Assembly: GCA_010093685.1 (NCBI GenBank)
Contig: MU006217.1
Location: 396,911 to 460,910, forward strand
Origin: Ophiobolus disseminans
Taxonomy: Eukaryota; Ascomycota; Dothideomycetes; Pleosporales; Phaeosphaeriaceae
DNA length: 64,000 nucleotides
Direction of reading: 5' to 3'
Under the pieces are notes generated by a model. That model saw only the letters and a program-made list of their open reading frames with translations. It made no database searches and was not told the DNA's origin. Positions 46,116 through 59,511 of the stretch are shown in pieces. Within the stretch, counting starts at the first letter, position 1; every line of letters starts with the position of its first letter. The translations under genes were made by a program, and so were the position numbers.

Positions 46116-46763
46116 GCGGGCGAAAACGAGCGTGGGTGGCAGCGGGCCATGGAAAAGGTTGATAGAAGTATTGGAGTTGGGAGCTGGATGAGTGAGGGCT
46201 GGAGGAGTACGGAGAACTTTGGGGTTGGCGATTGAGCTTGCGATGGCTCAGCCGGGCGGTCACTGTGGTACTGTGCGAGAGACCTTCTCTTTTGACATTG
46301 GGCTCAAGTGCCTGTCGGAATTTGTCTGCATGGCACATCTCCGGTCCTCACTTTTAGGTTCCCGAACTGAGAATGGCGCGGCAAGGCGCGGCATTGCGGA
46401 ATGCAGTACGTCCCTGTTTCTCTGTTTCTTTCATTCATGGTAAAAAAAAGTGGAATTGATGTTAGATTGGGATTTGTTGGCGAACGGGTTTTTGATCTTC
46501 TTGCTGTTTGAGGATTACCATTCAACACCAACCCAGTTTCAATCTCTTCCCTCATTATGCATTTTCAATAAAAGTTCTTTTGCAAATAGACTGTGATATT
46601 TCGCGCTGATACAATACGTGAGAAAGGGTATCAGTTACAATTTGTACTCCGAGTAAATATAAACCAATTCGCAAGCTCTACCTGCTCCGGCCCCAATTGA
46701 ACGATGCCGATACACCACATGCAGTATGTATTACCCTTCTACTCCAACAATGACTGAGAAGCC
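46116..46763. other. Convergent intergenic, DUF7918-like gene to Ish1-like gene
   Basis: No supported gene. Region near 46560-46680 is AT-rich. Confidence 0.4.
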
Positions 46764-47312
46764 TCATTGACCTCCTGTTAATGGTGTTCTTTCTCGGGCT
46801 ACCCTCATGTTCGCCTTGATTCGCTCCAAGAGCTCAGCAGTTGTCGCAAGTGGAGATGGGTGCAGGCTCCTCTGCATATAATGTCAGTATTGTGCTACGT
46901 TAGAACATATCACATGGCAAAATGAGAGCGCAACCCGCACCAGAGGTACGACCGATACTTCCTGGTGAGTACGAAGGTTAAGAAGAAGACTTACGTTGTT
47001 TAACCAGGTGATGCATTGGTCATGAGTCCAAGTATCAGGATCTGCAAATCATAATCAGCGACTATACCAATCTTTTCAAGGTAAATAGGTACTTACCACC
47101 GGTAGGATCGCGGCTTGGGAACAGATCTTGACCCCAAATGCTCCACGCCGCGACACCAGTAATGACAGCAGCGAAGGCGAAAAAGGGGGCCTGGTAGCTT
47201 GTTAGTACACTTCGTGTTCGACAACCATACCACCTACGACTAGTAGAAAGTTCCATGGTATCCAAAGGTCACTTACACGTTGGTTTGTCGCACGATCGAG
47301 TGGAGTCGGCAT
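46764..47312 (-). CDS. Small single-span membrane protein with Ish1-like C-terminus, 94 aa, four exons
   Basis: Too fragmented to appear as one ORF. Exons 47277-47312, 47097-47190, 46995-47041 and 46764-46871 total 285 nt, all GT-AG and phase-consistent. The product starts MPTPLDRATNQR, has one hydrophobic span (about 13-30, FFAFAAVITGVAAWSIWG), a short DLFPSRDPTGDP linker, and a C-terminal helix pair DTWTHDQCITWLNN...LLERIKANM. This resembles the Ish1/Msc1 repeat, a SAP-like element of stress-responsive nuclear-envelope proteins. The family reads as a fungal conserved small protein. Localisation in mitochondria or nuclear envelope is open. It diverges from RPL38 over 335 bp. Confidence 0.8.
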
Positions 47313-47647
47313 GCTGATGGTTGAGAGCTCGGAAGGACTCTCTTTGTGACTGTAAGGTAGAAGCAATGGATGTAGATGGATACAGCGCTTCTGTTGCCTA
47401 GAGAGTAAAAGTCTTGAACTGTAGGATTGTAGGTGTAGGCAGCACTCAAAGTTGCAACCATTTCCTCAGCCTGCTCCAATCGCGCCACACACGTCGTCAC
47501 CCCACCATGCCCAAAGCAGCCTCGCGGCGCACCGCCCCTATACAGCCCGTGCGCAAACACAAGCGAGAAATCCACTCCACAACCCAAATTGTCTGGACTC
47601 GAAAGTTCACGACCGCACATCCCGAACGACTCGTCAAACCAGCCAAG
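47313..47647. promoter_or_regulatory. Divergent promoter, Ish1-like gene and RPL38
   Basis: Both genes start at the edges of this 335-bp interval and read outward, so it should hold both promoters. No motif is claimed. Confidence 0.5.
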
Positions 47648-48145
47648 ATGCCTTCCGAAGTCTCCGATATCAAGCAGTTCATCGAGATCTGTAGGCGCAA
47701 GGATGCTAAGTGTACGTCTCACAATTTCGAGGGGGAAGGTCGTTTAAAAAGAAGAGGACGCACAACGGCGCGCTGGGATGATGAGGTCAATTGGACACAG
47801 ACGCACATGGCAGACAGACAAACGAGTGCGATAGAACGGTACTGATATCGCGACAGCCGCCCGCATAAAGAAGAACAAGAAGGTCAACAACATCAAGTTC
47901 AAGGTCCGATGCTCGAAGAACGTCTACACCCTCGTCCTCAAGGACACCGACAAGGCCGAGAAGCTCAAGCAGAGCCTGCCCCCGGGTACGCTTCATCCAC
48001 ACACTCCAGCTGCATACAATCCATAACCATTGAATACACGCTGCAATGCTGTCCAGGAATACGAACTAGGGCTAACATACTGTTTTAAGGTCTCGCCATC
48101 TCTGACGTCGGCAAGAAGAACCCCAAGGGCAAGCGCACCGCATAA
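47648..48145 (+). CDS. RPL38: 60S ribosomal protein L38 (eL38)
   Basis: Small cytosolic large-subunit protein. Exons 47648-47711, 47857-47985 and 48090-48145 give 83 codons including stop, 82 aa, the usual length. Diagnostic text: [20 protein letters not shown], then after splicing [40 protein letters not shown] and [11 protein letters not shown]. Introns are 145 and 104 nt, longer than most here, which is common in fungal ribosomal-protein genes. Confidence 0.96.
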
Positions 48146-48387
48146 ACGGAGACTTGATAACGAAGGAGACCGAAGAATGAGCGTGTGGATGGAGTCCACG
48201 CATGGCGAACGAACTACGACATGGCATGGATGGCGGGCGTCACAATGGATAACCTTTCTTCAATGGCATATCGAACCTCGTAAAAGAGAGTTCACCGAAT
48301 GAAAAAGTCAAACTTCACACTGCGCATCACTCACGGAACGCTACTAACTGCAATGTCATATTTGGTCAACAGAAATGGCCAACGAAA

Positions 48388-49443
48388 CTATAGTGCCCAG
48401 GCCTTCCCCTCCCTTACGCTGAACTTGTACTGGTCCTTCCTCTCCAGATACACGACTTTATCCCCTAACCCCGCTTCTTTCACCTTCTTCTTGAAATCGT
48501 CCAGCGGACTCAAGAAGACATCGTAATCGTCGTAGTGAATCGGAATCGTCAGATCCGGATCGACCAACTGCATCAACTGCACGCCCTGCACCGCATCCAT
48601 CGTAACCATGAGCAACGGCATCTTCGGTCCCGGAATCGTCGTGCCGCCCAGGTGTATGAGCATAAGATCAATGTTCTGATCCTTATACCTCTCCGGAATC
48701 TCCTTGAGCTCATCCACCATCAGCGTATCCCCCGAGATATAAATCCTATACCCATTCTCAAAAGAGTCACCATCCCCACCCTCCGTCGCCGTCTTAGCCG
48801 CCTGATCCGAATACCCCAACTCAATCATCCACCCATTCGTCGGCGGCACCGCGCCCAGAACATCATTCGCAACATTCAACGGACCAGGCGGAACATGCTT
48901 GCCCGGCATCCCTCTAATCTTCACACCCGGACACCTCTTACCACTCCCCTCCATCTCAATATCCAACACCATAGTCTCCCACGTATCCAACGCATGCACA
49001 TTCATGAAACTCTCGTCCCCTTTGGACGTCAAACACTTATGCGCATGCGGCGTCGTGATGATAGGTATGTCGCGCGTCAGCTTGTCCTCGACTTCGCGAT
49101 CAAAGTGGTCCTCATGGTAGTGCGATAGGAAAATGACGTCTATGCGCGGCAGGTCATCGAGGTCGATTGCGGGATTCGTTTGGCGCGTTGCGCTCACGCC
49201 TGGGCCGAGGTGCACGTGGTCGCCGGCGTGGAGGAAGTTGGGGTCCGTGAGGATGCGGATGCCGTGCCATTCGATTATCGTGGTGGCGGTGCCGACGAAG
49301 AAGAGGGATGCGTTTGGAGAGGAGGAGGGGGCGTTGGAGGGGTGGATCTTTGTTTCTTTTGCATCCGGCAGAGAGGATGGGACGGGGGTGTGGAGGTTGG
49401 TTGGGGCGGGGTTGGTGGAGGGTTTGAGGGTGAGGTGTTTCAT
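48388..49443 (-). CDS. Metallo-beta-lactamase-fold hydrolase (UlaG-like), 351 aa
   Basis: Cytosolic Zn-dependent hydrolase fold resembling UlaG-type lactonases and NAPE-PLD-like proteins; substrate unknown. HxHxDH metal motif at 108-113 (SHYHEDHFD), further ligand candidates in TTPHAH, GMPGKHVPPG, YISGDTL and PIHYDDYD. N-terminal 45 residues are Pro/Ser/Thr-rich and variable. Single exon; ATG 49443 gives a length normal for the family. No signal peptide. Confidence 0.88.
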   Translation of the reverse strand: MKHLTLKPSTNPAPTNLHTPVPSSLPDAKETKIHPSNAPSSSPNASLFFVGTATTIIEWHGIRILTDPNFLHAGDHVHLGPGVSATRQTNPAIDLDDLPRIDVIFLSHYHEDHFDREVEDKLTRDIPIITTPHAHKCLTSKGDESFMNVHALDTWETMVLDIEMEGSGKRCPGVKIRGMPGKHVPPGPLNVANDVLGAVPPTNGWMIELGYSDQAAKTATEGGDGDSFENGYRIYISGDTLMVDELKEIPERYKDQNIDLMLIHLGGTTIPGPKMPLLMVTMDAVQGVQLMQLVDPDLTIPIHYDDYDVFLSPLDDFKKKVKEAGLGDKVVYLERKDQYKFSVREGKAWAL

Positions 49444-50525
49444 TGTTGGTGGTAGCTTCCGTTTCTTTAATATGATTCTGCTTGTATAGATTCGTGGTGT
49501 TGAGCGCTTTTTAACACTTCTCTTGCGTCTGTATGGGATTCGTTTTTCTCGCGTATAGAAGAACTGCGCTTTTTACAAGACGAGTAAATAGGGAAGCAAG
49601 AAAACAAAGCAAAAAATAGAAAGCGCGCGCTGTCCGAATTGTAAAACGCCATGTTGACACCGCGGAATTGTAGTGACGACAGAATACCGTAATGATGGAG
49701 TCGCAAAGCTGCAGGGCGGGCGATGATCATGCGAACAACTTCAAGACGTCTTGAACGGCGCGCGTACGTTTTTAGGTGCGCACATCATTTTATACATGAG
49801 ATATCCTGCCCTTGCTTCATACATTGTAAATATGGGATGAGGCTGAGTGGGTTGCGCGTCCTGGCGATCATTGCACAGCGATAACCTTGCAAGAAATGGT
49901 GTTGCGAGGGGCTGTGTAGCGAGGGAAAGTCGAGCAGCAGATCGCAGCCAGTCCCTGCCCATGACACTCAGTTTTCTCTTTTTACCATTTGTTTCAGGCC
50001 GTCATGTTTCCACACGTGGCTAGTCCCACTGTTTCTGCCCAGGTTTGTAGCGCTAATCTATGTTTCTATTGCTCCTTCTCGCACACTTTTTTCGCAACGT
50101 CTCCAGACACGGAGAAGCAAACCTAGCCGTCGTTCATGCGCTGTTCGAAAAAAGAAGAAGTAGCGAATGTCTCGAGGTGGGAAGCTAGCCGAATAAGACG
50201 ATCTCCAAGTTTTCGCAAAGCTCGCAGCACTACCTAGGTAGGAGATAGATTCATCACCACTGAATTGTCATGATATTCAAAACACTGCGAGGCTACTCGG
50301 GCTCTGATATTAAGTGTAGAGATACTAAAGATCGATCAAGAGATTCTAAAACGCTGATATTGATGTAGAGATTACGCAAGTGTAGTCACGTTGTTCATGG
50401 GTGCCTAACAGAAACCTCCACCGTACCAAAGTATGTCTCAATGCGCTAGACATGTATAAAACCTGCCGCTGCGCTCTTTCCTGAGCAACCACACCCACCT
50501 ACTCTATGGTCTCACACCAACCACT
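49444..50525. other. Intergenic, hydrolase gene to degraded gene
   Basis: Upstream side of the hydrolase gene plus about 500 bp before the pseudogene. No gene or RNA recognised. Confidence 0.4.
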
Positions 50526-52156
50526 ATGGCTTCGACTCAACACCAGTCCCCGCTCTTCAAGCTCCCTAGAGAGCTGAGGGATGAAATCTACGCCTACTAC
50601 ACATTCGAGGAAGACGGATGTCTGTACGATCGTGCCGTTGGCAGACTGTGTCCTGCAAGCGGCAGAAAACTGAACCTGGTCTACACGTGTCAAGCAATCG
50701 CTGATGAAATGCAACGAATCTGGCTCCGGACCAACACCATCACCATCATTCCGAGCTCCGTTGAGACTTGCGAGAAAAGCGTTCGAGGGCTCCACTCTCG
50801 TGCAGCACGCTTCGAGTGCCTTCTGCACGACGTTCGCTGGACAAAGATGCTGATGCTTCACTACGCTGCTGATGCTTCACTACGCTGCTGATGCTTCACT
50901 ACGCTGCTGAGCTTGTCACAGATAACATGGTCGACCAAATCATGGGCATGTACCCTTCCGTCGACGACGTCTCTCGATTCGCCTTCTGGGCCATTCAAAA
51001 GGGTTAAGACCTCTGGAAAATCTCAACTAGACCACGCCAATATCACGACATCTTCTCTGCGTCATTCCACGAAGCGGTGCAGTCCACGTTGGAACTGGTT
51101 TCAGCTCATCCAGACTTTGACTTCCTGATATCCAAGGCATGCAGCTCCGAGGTGTATGATCTCAGCACTTACCCAGCTTTTGTTGCGGGCTCACATCGAG
51201 AGATTTTCAGCTGGAAGCCCTGTTTATGGTCAATTCCTAGCGACGAGGAGCTTTTCTCAATGGAAAGACTCCTATTCCATCCGCGTGGTGCCAACCGCGC
51301 AAGATTATACCACGACATACAGTGGTACTTCTCGGCGACTGCCGTTTTCATCAATGCCATCTGTCGCCTTGAGCCAAAAGTCCGCAGAAACTTCCGGTCA
51401 GTCGTTCTCAGAGAAGACTGCAAGAGTGTTGGAGATCCGGCAGTCCACCCAGAAGGCCTCATTCCTTACTGCATCGAAAATCCCAAGCTTCGAATATTGA
51501 TGCAGGCGGGTTTTACGAACAACCTGGTCCCGTCTTTACCGGCTCTTCCGTGCTTCGAAGAAAGCATCCCACGTGGATTGAATCCGGGTCCCGATCTCAT
51601 GTCTGCTTACTTCAACGTCTTCGTTGACTAGATGATCCGCATTGCGATGTTACCATCGCGCGGTATGCCGCAAACTTCGTTCAAAGTTCTTCTTGGGGTT
51701 CGGTCGGATGATGCCATTCAGCTGTGGACAGTCATCGAGCAAACTGCCGCTGCAAGAGACGTGCTGGACGGGACGTTCAGTGATCAGGAAGTCTTGGCTA
51801 GATCAGATTACCGCATCCTCATGTATATGACCGCCTATGTCTGGCTATTCCCAAAAGTTTTCTCGACAGCAGTCAAAGACATCATGGCGGATACATCCAT
51901 CATCACTATTGATGGTCCCTGCAGCGAACCTTGGACCTGGGAAGAAGCGACTTCGAAATACCAAAATCAGTCGAATGCACATTGGGGACATGTCTATCAT
52001 CGCATGGACTTGAGAATCAACATCATCGGCGGAGAGATCGCATACTGGAAAAAGTACTGCCTGTCTACTCCTCCCGCTCATCTAATTGGCCCCCGAAGCA
52101 CATTGAAACTCTCACTAGACGCAGTAGATCGACGTAGGGATAAAAGTAGGCCATAG
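50526..52156 (+). pseudogene. Degraded F-box-like/unknown fungal gene: triplicated 19-bp repeat and two stops
   Basis: Starts MASTQHQSPLFKLPRELRDEIY, the short 'LPRELRDEIY' head seen in many pleosporalean proteins of unknown function. Three copies of a 19-bp unit (50852-50908) add 38 nt and shift frame; removing two would restore continuity into frame 2. That frame then runs to 52156 except for TAA at 51005-51007 and TAG at 51629-51631, both C-to-T changes of Gln codons. After repair of the frame in the mind only, the length would be about 530 codons. The rest reads as protein (WKPCLWSIPSDEELFSMERLLFHP). Alternative: an intron over the repeat, but no fitting GT-AG pair was seen and the stops remain. 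Confidence 0.8.
50852..50908 (+). repeat. 19-bp tandem repeat, three copies
   Basis: GATGCTTCACTACGCTGCT at 50852-50870, 50871-50889 and 50890-50908, all identical. Replication slippage is the simplest origin; an assembly error is possible. Confidence 0.95.
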
Positions 52157-52790
52157 AGTAGAGCTTGAAGACCCTTACACGGGTGAATTTGTGAATAATT
52201 CTCACAGAGTTCCATGTGCATATAGAGAGCCTCTCATTGTCGCATCTCGATGCGTCGCACAAACAAGGATGGAGTAGGTAGTCAATATACTGATACTATA
52301 ATAGTGATTCTGCATTTGCCTAAACTCATAACTTGAAGCTGAGAATGCCACATGCCCTATTGTGAGATCAATGAAATGTTGTAAGACGTGAAGTAGTATG
52401 GTGGAGGTCGCTCTCTCCCGAGAAACTCCGCAATTCTCGCGTGCAGCTTGATCCCTGTCGATGAATGTCGAACAGTGAACACCTGGCGAGTCGGCAAAGA
52501 TGCCGAGCCATTCCTGTAAACATTGAACTCCATCTTGGTGAGGGTTGTGACGTCTATCAGAGCGCAATGAAGAGCCAACACATGGTTGCGCTATTGTAAA
52601 CAAGTCCGGCGCGTCGATGCACTCGACACGCGACCCATTCAACCTCCGCAACAAAGCATCTCTCGCCGCGCCTACGGCTATCTCCCTCCCCCAAATCGCC
52701 GCCTAGAAGACGGCGACCCACTCCGCACAAGCCCTCGGGTCTACCAAACAGGCAGTCGAGGCCACGAAACAGGCCACCTAGGACTCCGAC
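52157..52790. other. Intergenic before MNS1
   Basis: 3' flank of the pseudogene and upstream region of MNS1. The 150 bases before ATG 52791 are rich in CGCC and CCA, leader-like. Nothing else seen. Confidence 0.4.
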
Positions 52791-54817
<2,027 letters not shown>

Positions 54818-55310
54818 GATCATGACTGAGCGTATGCGTACATTTGCATTATTGGCGTTTATTAGGAGAGGTAAGGGTTTCTTGTAGTATAATCTTAGTT
54901 GCATTGAAAATCGTTAAAGGATATCATCTATACTCCTTGCTAATGCCATATTCGCTCATATATACCGTGACGCTTCGTATCAACATGGTTACATAATGCA
55001 TGAAATCTTGGTGGGAGGGTGCGCGGAAGTGAACCGAATAGTCCTTGTCCACTCGGCGTGTCTAACCATGCTAGTGGTTTGGGGTAAAATGTCGCGTAAC
55101 GTCAGGAGGTCTATGTCGTCCCTTGAAAAGATATCGGCTTCTTCGTCGCATGTGGTGGGTATGTCGTTCCCTCAATTCGTCTTGAAGATCTCGTTCTCGG
55201 CGCCGATGCGCGGTGGACTCTTCGATTGCGAGGACTTTGGTCGAGGATTAGGTGATCTGCTACGTCTAAATCACAATTAGCTCTGCCTCCACCCATTAAG
55301 GGATTCCGAC
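54818..55310. other. Convergent intergenic, MNS1 to DEN1-like protease
   Basis: 3' flanks of both genes. Nothing else recognised. Confidence 0.4.
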
Positions 55311-56259
55311 TTACGAGCTTCTCCTTAGGCCTTCCCGCCGCTTATCCTCAATGACCCTCAGCATCGTCTTCCTACCCTCCTTGGCCTGGATCTGCGCATC
55401 GCTCATGCTCATGCTGATCTTCTTCGACGCATCTGCCCTCAATAATCTCTTGAGCAGAAGATGCCGCATAGCAATGCACACGAAGACCCCACAGTCTATC
55501 GAGTTGTCCTGCTGCGGCGAGCCCGACATGGCTATATATTTTAGCCTCCTGCCGAGGAGTCTCTCCAACTTTATCGTCGTAGCTTGTGCTTCTGCATTGT
55601 TGTGGTGGTCCATGCTGTCATAGTGGAAGGCCACGCCGTCGATGATAGACACGAGCAGGAGGGACCAGTGTGAGCCCCCGTCCTCGGCTTCGACGTCGTT
55701 GTTGTCGTTGATGGGGAGGAAGATGTGTGTTGTGGTGGAGAAGTTTGGGAGGACTTCTTTAAGGGTTACGGGATCGGGTGTGTGCATGAGCATGGTGGAC
55801 ATGGAGGGGCGGAGGAGGACGATAGAGGCTTTGGGGAAGGCGATGAGTTCTTCGCGCTCGAGGTATCTATGGAGCAGTTAGAATGGGGTTCAGAGGTTAA
55901 GAAGGCATACGAACTCTTGCCAGAATGCGATTGCCTAGGTTTGTCAGCTATATACATGGAAACCTCGGACGAATATGCGTACGTTGTCTGTGAGCCAGTC
56001 ATCTTCCTTGATGCTGTCGACGTCCACTCTCAGTACTACATCCTGTCAGTCCCAATGCCGACATATACCACATAAATGGTGTGCGGTGAAATATGAGTTG
56101 GTATATACTCACATGTTACGTCCCAATCTACTATAGTCAGTATGGGTCACCACGATAGTTGCCTCGCCAGTACATACACGAGAGATAGGTATCGTCTTGA
56201 TTCAGGCCGTCTCCCAGGTGCCTCCTCGCACCATTTCTGATCCTAGATCCCAGGCCCAT
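55311..56259 (-). CDS. DEN1/NEDP1-type Ulp1 cysteine protease, 236 aa (N-terminus tentative)
   Basis: Ulp1-family (C48) peptidase resembling deneddylase DEN1/SENP8, which removes NEDD8 from cullins and other proteins. Exons 55311-55866, 55915-55934 (20-nt microexon), 55983-56035 and tentatively 56178-56259. The microexon, spliced with a GTTCGT donor, gives AIAFWQEYLERE, the family text. Catalytic residues: His in GGSHWSLLLVS, Asp in FHYDS, Cys in NSIDCGVFVC. Family text in KASIVLLRPSM and LPINDN also fits. The first exon is chosen because DDTYLS precedes it in the right phase, but that junction lacks the usual YHD residues, so the extreme N-terminus may differ. Confidence 0.82.
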
Positions 56260-56957
56260 GTTGCTACCCGTGTGCGTCACTCAGATCTCGTGGAAGTTTA
56301 CGTGCGTCACTCGCGATCGCGCGGAAGGGCGTGGGATGGATGTGCTTTGCGCGGTGTCGCTCAGAGTTCACCTCGCCGGGATGGGGGTACGGAAACGTTG
56401 CGCAAGGCTACAATGGCGGTCTGATTGCGAAGCTGGGTCGGGACCATGCACGTAAGAATGAGACATCTGCCTTGTACCAAAGGGCTGGACGCGCAATGCA
56501 GGGTTGTCGCAGCCGAGGGGCAGCGCGGGATGACGTTACCGCCTAACCGAATTGGCAAATTTATGGAGGGGATCTGGAGTGTCGTAACACGTCAGATATG
56601 GCGGTCTTGGGTTTGACGATGAGAAGCTCGCGGATTTAAAAAGTGCGCAAGCAGAAGTGTAAATGTATTTGACGCGGTGTACGTGAAATTTGCTTTCTTT
56701 GACCTCCAGGACTGCCGTCAAACATCTACGCCCGAAACTCAGAGAACGATTGCGAGAATCACTTGTCGAACAAAGTAAAGCCTGTCTATTTGTCTCGGGC
56801 TCTAATTAGAGCCCTCTAATGTTTGGTTTGCACTTTTGATATGTACAAGTCGTGATCCCACAAACGCCTTTCAGGTACCTTTAATTTGTATCCACCGACG
56901 CCTCATTGAACCATTCATTCCATGGTCGATCGTGATCTTGCGTTCATGTCAATAGAT
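56260..56957. other. Intergenic, DEN1 5' side to aminotransferase 3' side
   Basis: No supported gene. Two short copies of GTGCGTCACTC lie about 30 bp apart near 56280-56310; probably chance. Confidence 0.4.
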
Positions 56958-58360
56958 TTATGGCAATTGGCCAACGACTTGAGCGCTGCCATTCGACTGC
57001 GCCTTGCCAAACTGCTCTGGTTTCTCAACTTTGAACAGCCAGCCTTGCTTGTCCTCAATCTTGCCCTGTTGGAGACCCTTGAGGGTAGACAGGAGCTTCG
57101 CACAGACTGGGGGTACCTCAGTCTGAGCGGCAGGGTAAGTGAACTTATCGCCCTTTGAGTCCATAGTGATCGACTTGATAGGAACAAGCGCCGCCGCCGT
57201 GCCAGCAGCAAGAACCTCGTCAAAGGTCTTCATCTCGTCATAGGCAATCTATAATGGTTAGTATGCTGGCTGGCCATAGGAAGTTTAAAGCATACCTCTC
57301 GTGACTCTGTCTCCCATCCGAATGACTCAGCAATGCTAAGCACACTATCTCCAGTCACGCTCTTGATGATGTTCTTGCTCTTGGAGGCAATAAGCTTGAC
57401 CTTGTCGCCGTCCTTCTTAACACCGATAAAAGCCGATGTGGAGAACTCGTCAACCATGCTTCTAGTCTTGCTGTCCAGATGCAGAGTGATTCCGTAGCCT
57501 GCCTTGTACGCCTTCTCGCTGTGTCGCAGCACTGGGGCGTAGTTTCCACCAACCTTTGCAGAACCCGTGCCCTCTGGGGCGGCACGGTCAAAGTCCTCGA
57601 GAATTACAGCGTCCACGGGGTTGGTTCCGTGGTAGACTCCGGTCGGGACACAGTAGACTACGAATGTGTACTCTTGAGGCGGGTTTAGACCCAGCTGTGC
57701 CGAGCTCCCGAAGAGGAGTGGCCTAATGTACATGGCACCGCCTGTTTCATGAGGTGCTACATATGCGGCGTTCATGCCCACGGCTAGACTGCAGCACTTG
57801 AGAAAATGCTCGGTGGGCACGTCTGGGATTGAGATGAATGACGCCGAGTGTTGCATTCGCTCGGCGTTTTTATTGGGTCTGAAAATGTTGATCGTGTTGT
57901 CTGGTGCGCGGAATGCTTTCATCCCCTCGTAGCACTGCATGCCATAGTTAAGCCCTGGAGCCATACCATGAATGCGCAGATATGGATCCTCCACAAATGC
58001 TGGTTCTGTCCATTTTCCAGTCTCCTTCGAATAGTGCGATTCTACGTGGCCGTTGACTGCGTATGTGTCAGCACGTGCTCAACGCCAACAAACCGCCGTT
58101 CGTGTCATCATTTTCTGCATGAACTGCATAGATCAAAGCTGCCTACTCGGCTCTTCCGGCGTTGTGTGCTATGTCCACACGGATGCGCAGTGATTAAGGA
58201 TCAGGATTTTATACTAACCTTCGCGGATCTTGAAGCCCATATTCGCCCAATCTGCATTTCATGTCAGTATTGTCGCTTGCTCGATGCTCAGTCGTAGTGG
58301 CATTTGCAATTCGACTGACATACCGATCGTATCGACGGGTGGGGGAGGAAAGTCTGCCAT
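56958..58360 (-). CDS. Branched-chain amino acid aminotransferase
   Basis: PLP fold-type IV enzyme interconverting Leu/Ile/Val and their keto acids. Exons 58324-58360, 58219-58251, 57296-58056 and 56958-57248; 373 aa. The joined N-terminus reads MADFPPPPVDTI-DWANMGFKIREVNGHVE, without a presequence, so a cytosolic form (yeast Bat2-like) is likely. PLP lysine K191 in EGTGSAKVGGNYAP; also MKAFRAPDN, MYIRPLLFG, YVAPHETGG and CVPTGVYHGT. The two short 5' exons would be missed without splicing. It shares a divergent promoter with ERV2. Confidence 0.94.
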
Positions 58361-58832
58361 TGCTGCTGTTGTTCGAATATACACAAATTGAGTGTTGGGG
58401 GTACAATTGCACTTCAACAATGGGCGAGCCGAGGACTTTGAAGCTGCTGGCGTAAGCTAACTTTCAGCTGCACCGCGTGCGATATCGGTGACGTCGTCCG
58501 CTTATATCCTTCTATATCCGTTGCAATGTATCAAAAAATGATCGCTGCTCGCTCAGCTGGCTCCTCCAAAGATGGCGTCGCACCTACTGCTGACCTTTCG
58601 TGGAAGTAGACAATGAGGCTCGCAGTCAACCCATCCGAGCCATCCCACAGAAAGGTAAGTTTAGCCGTGATGCAGGTGGTGTGGGAGTGGCGCGTCGAAC
58701 CTTGGCGTCATCCGAGGCAGCAAATGCGCGAGAAAGTCGCTACCCAGAACTCGCTCATGTCGTGCCGAACAACACCTTCTGCCGTTCTGGAGAGTTACCC
58801 TCACGCTTCCCTTATCTACGATATAGTTCACT
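58361..58832. promoter_or_regulatory. Divergent promoter between aminotransferase and ERV2
   Basis: 472 bp, both genes reading outward. No Gcn4-type TGACTCA or UPRE claimed with confidence. Confidence 0.45.
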
Positions 58833-59511
58833 ATGATGCGGACCACCGACTTCAGGAGCCGCTTCCTTGTCCTCGCCCTCCTGGTGTTTGCCATATGCGC
58901 CGTTCTCTTCTACCAAGCACCTCTGCGCCACCTGTCACATACACCGCAATTCGGACAACAGCAGGGTGGCACAAGCGGAGCTGTCCTCACTGGACATGCC
59001 ATCGCCCCAAAATTAGGAAATGCGACTGCGAAGTACGTTCACAGGGCTCAACAGGCGCATTTGCGCCAGTTTGGTCGCGGAGGCACGAGGAGCTTGACTG
59101 ACCAGTCTGGACAGGGCAGAACTCGGCCGGGCCGCATGGAAAGTCCTTCACACAACATTTGCTCGCTTCCCAGAGAAGCCTACGGGCGAGGAGAAGGAGG
59201 CGCTACGGTCATACGTTCACCTGTTCCAGCGCCTGTACCCTTGGTAGGTTTGCGCCTCATGACGCCGCCGCTGGGGTCACACGCAGGCTAACTTCTCTCG
59301 CAGCGGAGAATGCGCTGAACATTTCGGACAAATCCTTGCCAAATATCCACCTCAGGTGTCTTCACGAACGGCAGCTGCAATGTGGGGCTGCATGATACAC
59401 AACAAAGTCAACAAGAGGCTAGGGAAGCCGGACTTTGACTGCAAAGACATTGGAGACGCATATGATTGCGGCTGCGCGGAGGATGAAAAGCCCAAACCCT
59501 CAGCTGCATGA
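58833..59511 (+). CDS. ERV2: ER FAD-linked sulfhydryl oxidase ERV2
   Basis: Makes disulfides in the secretory pathway, passing electrons to oxygen through FAD. Exons 58833-59032, 59115-59243 and 59304-59511; 178 aa. N-terminal signal anchor at 11-27 (FLVLALLVFAICAVLFY), then the ERV/ALR domain: ELGRAAWKVLHTTFARFP, the active-site C110-G-E-C113, whose first Cys codon is split by intron 2, HNKVNKRLGKP, and C-terminal DCGC tail that shuttles electrons. Order and length match fungal Erv2. No mitochondrial signal, so not ERV1. Confidence 0.93.
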
